Of a stretch of 64,000 nt of DNA, positions 55,972 to 64,000 are shown one piece after another (the first letter of the stretch is position 1; every line of letters begins with the position of its first letter). A program made the translations under genes and the position numbers. Below the pieces are notes generated by a model. It ran no database searches. It was given only the letters and a program-made list of their open reading frames with translations, and had not been told where the DNA came from. The stretch is taken from the NCBI GenBank assembly GCA_037693485.1, contig CM075353.1, forward strand, positions 104,552,501 to 104,616,500, read 5' to 3'. Source of the DNA: Kitagawia praeruptora (Eukaryota > Streptophyta > Magnoliopsida > Apiales > Apiaceae).

Positions 55972-58900
55972 TGGTCTTTTTGATTGCAGGGTAACAGGAA
56001 AAATATCCTTGTTCTGGACAGTGGATGCTCAGGACAAATGACTGGAAATAAAGCCCTGCTATCAGAATTTGTGGAGAAAGCTGGCCCAAGTGTTTCTTAT
56101 GGAGATGGCAACATAGGAAGGACTCTGGGATATAGCAATATCAATCTTGGGAATGTCATCATTGAATATGTAGCTTTAGTCTCAGGACTCAAACATAATC
56201 TACTAAGTGTGAGTCAAATCTGTGACAGAGGTTATCATTTGGATTTCTTTGAAGAACACGGTGAAGTTGTAAGCAAATCTACAGGAAAAGTTGTTCTGAA
56301 GGGATACAGGCATGGTAACATTTATGAAGCCAAGCTTTCAACAAACTCTAATGGCTCTGCAATCTGTCTACTGAGTAAAGCATCAATTTAAGAAAGCTGG
56401 GATTAGCACAAGAGACTTTCTCATCTGAATTTCAACAACATTAATGAGCTAGTGAAGAAAGATCTTGTGAGAGGATTGCCCAAATCAGTTTTTACTCCAG
56501 ATGGCCTATGTGACTCATGTCAAAAAGCAAAACAAAGAAAAACTTCATTTAAAAGTAAGAGTGAATCCTCAATTCTTGAGCCATATCACTTATTGCATGT
56601 TGATTTATTTAGTCCAGTAAATATAATGTCTATTGGAAAGAAAAGATATGCTTTGGTTATTGTTGATGAATACACCAGATATACATGGGTATATTTCATG
56701 CACAAGAAAGAAGAAACTACATCAATCTTAACAGAGCATGTCAGACAACTGGACAAAGGATCTAAGCATACAGTGAAAATCATAAGGAGTGATAATGGCA
56801 CTGAGTTCAAGAATGCAGTCATGGAAGAGTTTTGTAAAGAAAATGGAATAAAGCAAGAATTCTCTTCACCTGGAACTCCACAACAAAATGGAGTAGTAGT
56901 GAGAAAGAACAGGACTCTCATAGAAGCTGCAAGGACCATGCTTGATGAAGCAAAGCTGCCAACTTACTTCTGGGCTGAAGTTGTGCAAGCTGCTTGTTTC
57001 ACACAAAATGCTACACTCATAAACAAACATGGTAAAACACCATATGAGATGGTGAAAAATAAGAAGCCGAACCTGAAGTACTTTCACGTGTTTGGATGTA
57101 AGTGTTTTATTCTTAAGACTCATCTAGAACAGCTTTCCAAATTTGATTTAAAAGCTGATGAAGGAATCTTTGTTGGATACCCACTATCCACAAAAGCATT
57201 CAGAGTCTATAATCTGAAAACAAAAGTGGTCATGGAATCTATCCATGTGTCTTTTGATGATAAGAAGATAACATGACTTGAAGATTTTGATGAACATGAC
57301 CAGCTGAGATTTGAGAATGAAGAAATAAATGTTGATCTACAAGATTCTGATACTCTTTCAGACAATATTGTTCAATCTATACAAGTAGATCAGACTGTAG
57401 CACATGTTGAGGGGGAGCAAGTGAACGATGAAAATGAACCCCAATCAAGTGAAGAAACATCAAAGAACGCATCTGCTACTAATGATTCATTAAACTCTGA
57501 TTCATCAAACTTTGAAAGCAACAGCTCAGGGGGAGCAAACAATGATTTTGGATCTACTAGTCACCACACTCAACACAATTATGAACTTGGGGAATCATCA
57601 AGATCAAATCTGCCAAGACAAAGGGTATGGAGTAAAGCGCATCCCTTTGAACAGATCATTGGTGAACCGGACAAGGGTGTACAGACTAGAAGAGCAACAT
57701 AGAATGAATGCAATTTCGCAGGATTTTTATATCAAATTGAACCTAAAAAGGTTAATGAAGCTCTTGATGATCCAGATTGGGTAACTGCAATGCAGGAAGA
57801 ACTCAATCAGTTTGAAAGGCAGAAAGTTTGAAAGCTGGTGCCAAGACCAAAAGATAAATCTGTAATTGGCACTAGATGGGTGTTTAGGAATAAACTGGAT
57901 GAAAATGGTATTGTTACGAGGAACAAGGCTCGATTGGTAGCAAAGGGTTACTCTCAAGAAGAGGGAATTGATTATGATGAAACCTATGCTCCAGTTGCAA
58001 GGCTTGAAGCAATCAGGATGTTTTTAGCATTTGCTGCACACTCTAACTTTAAGGTTTTTCAGATGGATGTGAAGAGTGCATTTTTGAACGGAGATCTAGA
58101 AGAAGAAGCCTATGTTGAACAAACCCCTGGGTTCGAAGACAAGGAATTTGAAGGTTTAGTGTACTTTCTCTTCAAAGCTCTCTATGGTCTCAAGTAAGGC
58201 CCTCGAACATGGTATGATACTCTCTCCAAGTTCTTACTTGAAAATGGTTTTACAAGAGGTATCATCGACAAAACTCTCTTTCATAAAAAGCATAAAAATG
58301 ATATAATTCTGGTGCAAGTATATGTGGATGATATAATATTTGGTTCTACTAATGATTTGCTATGCAAGAGATTTGCTAAACTAATGTAGAGTAGGTACGA
58401 GATGAGCATGATGGGTGAGTTGTCCTTCTTCCTTGGACTTCAAGTTGTTCAGAAGCCTGATGGTATTTTCATCTGCCAGTCAAAATACATAAAGGATCTT
58501 CTGAAGAAATATGGGATGGAAGAAGCAGCTACTGCCAAGACCCCGATGCCAACTGCAATCAAGCTTGATGAAGACAAATCTGGTAAGTCATTTGACATCA
58601 CGAAGTATCGAGGTATGATCGGCTCTCTCTTGTACTTAACTGCTAGTAGACCAGATATTATGTTCGCAACTTGTCTATGTGCTAGATTCCAGGCTAACCC
58701 TAAAGAGTCACATCTTATAGCTGTTAAACGTATTTTCAGATACCTTAAGGGAACCCATAATCTTGGGATTTGGTACCCTAAAGGAACAGGTTTTGACCTA
58801 ATTGGCTATACAGATTCTGACTTTGCAGGTTGTAAGATTGATCGGAAAAGTATTTCTGGAAGCTGTCAGTTTCTAGGAAGAAGGTTGGTATCTTGGTATA

Positions 58901-59268
58901 GCAAGAAGCAACACTCAGTATCTACCTCGACAGCCGAAGCAGAATACATTACGACAGGTAGTTGTTGTGCTCAGATCCTGTGGATGAGGAATCAACTTCA
59001 GGACTATGGACTCATGTTGGACAAAATTCCAATTCTATGCGACAACACGAGTGCCATTGCCATTGCCAACAATCCAGTTCAACACACCAGAACTAAGTAT
59101 ATTGATATTAGGTATCATTTCTTACGAGAGCATGTCATGAATGGAAGTGTGGTATTATATTTTGTTCCCACAGATCAACAAATTGCAGACATCTTTACTA
59201 AACCACTGGATGAATCCACTTTCTCCAGGTTAGTTGGTGAACTTGAGATGTTAAATCTGTCTAATTAA
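55972..59268 (+). pseudogene. Copia pol: protease, integrase, reverse transcriptase, RNase H
   Basis: Same frame as gag. Protease: LVLDSGCSGQMTG near 56008. Integrase: HKRLSHLNFNNINELVK with CDSCQKAKQRK (zinc region), then HVDLFSPV, RSDNGTEFKN near 56788 and the glutamate region TPQQNGVVVRKNRT. RT: GTRWVFRNKLDENG, MDVKSAFLNGDLEE near 58062 and YVDDIIFGSTN near 58320. RNase H: YTDSDFAGCKIDRKS near 58806, STSTAEAEYI, CDNTSAIAIANNP and ADIFTKPLDE near the C terminus. In-frame stops: TGA near 55981, TAA 56389, TAG near 56404, TGA 57274, TAG 57700, TGA 57829, TAA 58195, TAG 58387; end TAA 59266. No frameshift is needed over 3.3 kb. Integrase HNGVVV replaces the usual G-V-(A/V)-E, so the catalytic glutamate at that spot may be changed to valine. 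Confidence 0.9.
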
Positions 59269-59757
59269 TTTTGGATAATCAATAACTGCAATTTGTTATA
59301 AGTTCACATGTACTTTAAATGTCCATATGTTTAGAACTTGTGAATTTATTTGCATCCAGTCCTCATATTATAGTTATCTCTATATTAATTACCACACTTA
59401 TAAATGATATATTTTATGGTAAATAGTTAGTAAATAATTGAGTTAATTGTAGCATAATTAAATAAATATTTTATTGACATATATCAATTAATGATATTTT
59501 GTTAATTTTATGTCTATTTAATTGTGAGTTTATCTGATTATTGTGGATTAATTCTTGATTTACTGTGTGATTATTTTTAAATCCATAATAATTACAAGTA
59601 TTAAATATGTGTATGTGTATAGGCTAGTAGGTTTCGGCGATAAGATGTTTTTTTTGGCCGACAGGTTTCGGTGATAAGATGTTTTTTCGGCTAATTAGGT
59701 AGTTAGGTGAGAAATTATTGAGCGGTGTTATTTTTCAAACATAACCTGTCACTATTA
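59269..59757 (+). other. Spacer between copia pol and the extra module
   Basis: AT-rich and non-coding; contains two copies of a GTTTCGG.GATAAGATGTTTTTT word at 59630-59690. Confidence 0.6.
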
Positions 59758-59782
59758 CACCTAACCCACTAATACTTGAAAC

Positions 59783-59792
59783 CTTATAAATG
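59783..59792 (+). promoter_or_regulatory. TATA-like box of the copia extra-ORF module
   Basis: CCTTATAAATGATGAG lies 195 bp before the ATG at 59978 and is roughly conserved in the Ty3 copy (CCTTATAATCATTGAG, minus strand near 42805). Confidence 0.4.
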
Positions 59793-59901
59793 ATGAGTTT
59801 TTGTTTGTGTTTAACATCATCATTTTTCAGATATACAGAGCATATACACACAATTGCTGAATATTTCAAGCTTTGACCGGAAAGATCTCACAATCTAGCA
59901 G

Positions 59902-59969
59902 GTGGTTTTTAGAGCGGATTTCATATTCTTGTTATACGCACTAACCCTTGTTTTTTAATTTCCTCAAAG
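59902..59969 (+). other. Putative 5' UTR intron of the copia module
   Basis: Donor GCAG|GTGGTT, branch-like CTAAC 25 bases before the end, a T-rich tract, acceptor CTCAAAG|TTTTG. Exactly this 68-bp block is missing in the Ty3 copy, where AATCTAGC joins directly to the bases before GAAAATGGC with equal spacing. Confidence 0.6.
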
Positions 59970-60804
59970 TTTTGAAAATGGCATTGCAGGGAAACTTTTT
60001 AATTGCAAAAGTTAATCCTATTTCCATTCAGCAAATCGAAACCATTCAAGATGAGCAATTTCGGGCTTGGACACAATTTCTGAATGAACATTCATTAATT
60101 CGCTATGCTTTAGTTACACAGGTGCAGCTTAACCATGAAGCATTGCGTGAACTATTGCAGTGCGGTTAACACTTTTGGACAGGACGGGTGTGCATTCACA
60201 TATCGACTATTTGGTAGGTCGATTAGGATCACTGAACGAGATGTTAATCGAATTCTTCATTTTCCTATGGAAAATCTCGTTTCTGATCCTACACCCGAAC
60301 AGATTGAAATGTTCTTTCACTTTATAAGGTACCAAGATGGCAATTTCAATACTGGTAATCTATCTAGAACGTTTCTAACCCAGTATTGGAATTTCTTCTT
60401 TCACACTCTTAACCATGTTTTTTCCTCAGATAGAACAAATCAAGATCGAATACCTGAATTTATTCAAATAATAGGGTATGCGGTCGCCAATAATTTGAGG
60501 ATTAATTTTGGAAAAATAGTGTTTGGTCAAATCATTTTAAAAATGAAACGCTTGGGAACAAGAGATGTTCGGACTCAAAATGTCAAATGTCTATATCCAA
60601 GGTTTCTACAGTTAATATTAAATGATTTTTTGAATGATGAAGACAGGGTATGCTTGGAAAATGGTCAAAAGGTGGAATGTTCTTCCATGAAGACGAATGT
60701 AATTAATTACATAAGCAAAAAGAAATATACGGATGTGCCTACAGTCCCAACTGAATATCTAAAGACTGTCCCACTTCCGTTGTTACCACGACCAGTGAGA
60801 GCAG

Positions 60805-61056
60805 GTATACGACAAGGTAATATCTCAATCCCTGCTATTTCAACCTCTGTATTCCCTATTGTGTCACAGGAAATACAGTTTCTACAGCCCCCAGTGGCCA
60901 TCTTACCCGACCAAGAGCAGGAAATCCCACCGACTCTAACACAGGTCGAAGAGCCCATTCTACAAATGCAAACACAAACACAACAAACTCCTACACCTCA
61001 ATTATCACTTAAACAACCAGTCATCCACATTATTAAGAGAGATAGTGCCTCAGCAG
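60805..61056 (+). other. Putative in-frame intron (exitron-like) 1 of the copia module
   Basis: Starts GAGCAG|GTATACG and ends CTCAGCAG|CACC; 252 bp. Absent from the Ty3 copy, whose sequence reads across as GAGCAG-CACC. A 5-bp AGCAG repeat at both ends means simple deletion is also possible. Confidence 0.5.
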
Positions 61057-61127
61057 CACCACATAAGGAGTTAGTTACATCAGCCGCTCTACCTCATTCT
61101 AAACGAAGTAAACCCAATGAACCTGAG

Positions 61128-61367
61128 GTAATGGCAACTGTTAGTGAAACAATTCTTTCTTATCCAATGAGTGCAAATGTAAATGAGGTTGAATTGACGG
61201 GATCAACAATCTTGAGTTCCATTTCACGGAACATAAGAGTGGTTGATGATCTTTCTAAAGATCAAATGCCTTCACAGGCATCCGAGGTGGAATTACCTAC
61301 CTCAATAACTGCTGGTGAATCTTCCATTTTACGGAAAGATCCATCGGTGAACCAAGTGTCTTCACAG
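61128..61367 (+). other. Putative in-frame intron (exitron-like) 2 of the copia module
   Basis: Starts CCTGAG|GTAATGG and ends TCTTCACAG|ACG; 240 bp. The Ty3 copy reads CCCGAG-ACATTCGAGG across the same point. Acceptor context is good. Confidence 0.55.
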
Positions 61368-62065
61368 ACGTACGAGGGAAACTTGGGTTTTGTGCCATTT
61401 AATCGATTCAAGTTTAACCTCCCAGAGGGAAAATCTCTAGATCTCTTTCGAGATTTACCACTTTTTACCAGTGGTCGACAACTCGCTTCACGCGAGGACG
61501 GAAGATCATGAACTTTCATTGCACCATCCGTGACCTCTGAAAAAGGGGCTAGGATGATTTCATTTGCAGGTACACATATCGGTGGAAGCTCTGGATGAGA
61601 GTTGAGGGAAACACGAACATAACATGTAAGTGTCACCCAAACCACTAAACCGAGTGAATATAGAGTGTTGAGTGAAACACCTGCAGAACGTACGAGGGAG
61701 CAACCTACTCAACCACATGCACCTGTAACTAGAAAGGAATACAACAGACTCCTTACACGGGTCCAAACAATGGAGAAAGAGTTATCAAATATCTGTAAGT
61801 CCATTGCAGAAATCAAAATTTGCAACTTATTAAAAATGATGCATTCCAGGTTCAATTACGTTCCATGGCAGCCCAGTTTAGTCATGCAATCAACTCCCTG
61901 GTAAAGCCATCTTCGTCTAATTTACCAACTCCACATCCTACTAATTTGGAGGATAACCCAACTGAGGGGGAGAAGGTGGATGATCAAGAAAAATCTACTA
62001 GGCGTAAGGGCAAGGAAAAGGTTGTTGACACGGAATTAACTTTATTTTGGGAAAAGAAAAGCTAA

Positions 62066-62295
62066 TGGGAGTATTAGTGCTATGTGGAAAGAAAGCAAGG
62101 CAAACTTGAAGATATGTTCAGTCTAGAGGAACAATTGACTTGCACTTGTTCAAATTTTAGAAATCTGGAAAATGTATATATGATCCAGAATGCGCTTCAA
62201 TACTATTTATCTTTGTATTTCATTTTTTGTTGTATCAGTTGAGTTATCCTCTAGGAATTTGCTTGTCAAACCCTAACAATCAAATAGGGGGAGAT
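62066..62295 (+). other. 3' end of the copia internal region with PPT
   Basis: The first 80 bp after the ORF (to about 62145) still match the Ty3 element (GAAGATATGTTCAGTCTAGA). The PPT AATAGGGGGAGAT (62283-62295) touches the LTR. Confidence 0.8.
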
Positions 62296-63370
62296 TGTAA
62301 AGCATAATGTAATGTAATATGTAATAGAGGAAATATATAACTCAACTAGGATAAAAAATAAATAATATTAACTCAATACATGGATCGTGAAATTTGAAGA
62401 ACAGGCACCAACAAGGATCAAGTCGCTGAAAGAAGTTCATTAACATGATCAAGCCTCAATGACAGAATAAGATGTACAGATGATTCAGTTGAAGGGCCAA
62501 AAGATTCCATGTATTCAAATTAATTGAAGCAACTGCTGCAGGCTAATCAATTGGAATGCAACAAAGGTGTGAAGATCAAGATCAGTGCTAGTCACTTGTG
62601 AATCAGACCAGTGCACTAAGTGTCAGCACATACGAGAAGGATCAACACATTAATTCACAGAAAGAATTGCCAAAGCCTATTGACGATCAAGGACAGACAT
62701 AATATCTCAAGGTATTGTCAAAAATTAATTTACTCTGAAAATTAAATAAGTAACAGATTAATTATTTATAACAAAATAATTAAATTAATCTGGTACTTGA
62801 ATTATTTTCTGAGATGAATTAAAATAACAAAATAAACAGAAGAGAATAGGAATAGTAACCGAAATCACTATTCATATGAATAGTAACCGAAATCACTATT
62901 CATATGAATAGTACTATTCATATGAATAGTAACTGCGGTTGTTGGAATAGTAACTGGGGTTGTTGGAATAGTAGCTGGTTACTATTTGGGGGTTGTTGGA
63001 ATAATGCCAAATAGTGACTTTCTAAAACCTATAAATATGCCTGTTGTATTTCATTTCAAAACACAGCTCAACACACAACTTTCTATTCTCTCTCTTATAT
63101 CTTCTCTGTGTAAGCTGCTAGACAGTCCATCTAGTAGGAAAGCCGGCTTAGCCCACTTTCAGGAAGTGTCGGGTAGAAGGTCCTCGTGCCTAAACTATCC
63201 TATGAGTGTTTGATTTTGTAGCAAACCTCCAGGTTTTATCTATTTAAAGATATTTCCTAAACAGTTGTGTTATTTCGATTCAGTATTTTTGATTTCATAT
63301 CCACATCAAAATCGAAATATTTTTTAAATAACGTATTCAACCCTCCTTCTACGTTATTCCGGACCTAACA
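62296..63370 (+). repeat. Second LTR of the copia tandem array (no TRIM)
   Basis: TGTAAAGCATAATG to GGACCTAACA, 1075 bp, with the palindrome array at about 62868-62930 and TATA box CTATAAATATGC at 63029-63040. It is followed directly by PBS and gag, so it is shared by two internal regions. Confidence 0.93.
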
Positions 63371-63430
63371 ATTGGCATCAGAGCCACTCTGTTATTATAC
63401 AACAGTTAAGATCCAAAAAGCTATACAATC

Positions 63431-64000
63431 ATGACAGAAAAAACACAAACTCCAACAACTAGCAGATATGAATCAATCAGAGTTCCAATACTCAGGGCAT
63501 CAGAATATCCCATATGGAAGGTGAAGATGGAAATGTTTCTGGAGGCTACAGATCCAGAGTACTTAGACAGAATCCATGATGGTCCACATAAGCCTACCAA
63601 ATTGTCTGTTGCAGTTGCTGGAGAGGAATAGAAAACGATTCCAAAGGAGAAGAAAGACTACACCCCTGAAGATATCTCCTCTATTAGCAAAGATGCCAAG
63701 GTAAGGCATTTATTACATAACGCCCTTGATAATGTTATGTCTAACAGGGTCATTGGATGCAAAACTGCTAAGGAGATTTGGGATGCTTTGGAAGTCAGAT
63801 GTCAAGGAACCAAAGCCATCAAAAAGAATAGGAGAACAATACTCACACATGAGTACGAGCACATTGACTCAAATACTGATGAGTCATTAACAGATATATA
63901 TGACAGATTCCTGAAATTGTTGAATGATCTCTCACTGGTAGATAAAGAGTATGATCTTGAAGACTCCAATCTGAAATTCTTGTTGGCTCTTCCTGAGAAG
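63431..64000 (+). pseudogene. Second copy of copia gag (partial, runs off the window)
   Basis: Read by eye, 63371-64000 is identical to 53671-54300, including the TAG stop (63629-63631 versus 53929-53931). The frame continues past the stop into VIGCKTAKEIWDALEV and on to the window edge. See the first copy for domains. Confidence 0.9.

Larger units (their letters stand above)
59978..62065 (+). pseudogene. Extra ORF of the copia element (env-position ORF), broken
   Basis: ATG 59978 (MALQGNFLIAKVNPIS), homologous to 41199-42683. About 2 bases are missing near 60160 (frame change after EALREL), a TGA is at 61509-61511, and one base is lost near 61815; so at least three lesions. Recognisable parts are FGRSIRITERDVNRILHFPM, YQDGNFNTGNLSR and VKCLYPRFLQLILNDFL in the N-terminal half, and YNRLLTRVQTMEKELSN (probable coiled coil) and RRKGKEKVVD at the end. 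It has two extra blocks of 84 and 80 codons relative to the Ty3 copy (60805-61056 and 61128-61367), which stay in frame, and about 104 bp more at 61570-61673. In SIRE elements an ORF here is called env-like; no envelope feature is visible. Confidence 0.8.
52180..64000 (+). mobile_element. SIRE-type Ty1/copia element in tandem arrangement (continues beyond window)
   Basis: Order: LTR (52180-53670), internal (53671-62295), LTR (62296-63370), then a second internal region from 63371 to the window end, starting again with the PBS and gag. A long gag with coiled-coil segments, the order PR-INT-RT-RH, and an additional ORF before the 3' LTR point to the SIRE/Maximus lineage. TATCT at 52175-52179 is the expected left target duplication; the right one is outside. 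Confidence 0.9.

Noticed and set aside
59978..62065. Calling the extra ORF a true envelope gene
   Set aside because: No signal peptide, transmembrane helix or cleavage motif is visible; only its position resembles env.

Overview
The window is nuclear DNA of a flowering plant, most likely a eudicot with a large, repeat-rich genome; the species cannot be named from the sequence. The evidence is the plant retrotransposon lineages present (Athila, Tat, SIRE), Stowaway and Tourist-like MITEs, Helitrons with CTAG ends, an RTE-type LINE tail, and pseudogene fragments of plant PSI1-like and ISWI-like genes with GT-AG introns. No intact ordinary host gene is recognised. No tRNA, rRNA, CRISPR array or bacterial-type operon was seen.

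Layout. 1-7941: 3' part of an Athila-like Ty3 retrotransposon (broken pol, an extra 3' ORF with two in-frame stops, 1.63 kb 3' LTR), inserted in the gag region of a Tat-type Ty3 element. 7942-11223: that Tat element (gag end, protease, RT, two RNase H domains, one frameshift), cut off by an LTR-like fragment starting at 11224. 11.8-26 kb: AT-rich intergenic DNA with a tandem segmental duplication, three MITE families sitting in (TA)n tracts, two copies of a 5'-truncated LINE with clear target-site duplications (TSDs), Stowaways and other MITEs. 26029-28711: a Mutator-like element with long inverted repeats and a 10-bp TSD, carrying one uninterrupted 150-codon ORF. 29073-35973: a probable Helitron holding ISWI-like and PSI1-like exons. 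36342-47854: a second Helitron-like unit, split by a 10.1 kb non-autonomous Athila/Tat-type LTR element on the minus strand (37306-47401, TSD GTGTT). 47.9-52.2 kb: MITEs and a third Helitron. 52180-64000: a SIRE-type Ty1/copia element with a TRIM in its 5' LTR; its 3' LTR runs straight into a second internal region, so it is a tandem array.

The most interesting result is a shared gene module. The minus-strand Ty3-type element (41115-42833) and the SIRE copia element (59758-62145) carry homologous copies of the same extra ORF, with homologous flanking non-coding DNA. The Ty3 copy lacks three segments of the copia copy (59902-59969, 60805-61056, 61128-61367), and each missing segment can be placed with GT...AG ends. 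This suggests that a spliced RNA of the copia module was reverse transcribed into an element of another superfamily. The Ty3 copy is open (494 codons); the copia copy is broken.

All assignments are from reading motifs and repeats by eye. Identities and mutation counts are estimates, and family names need database confirmation.
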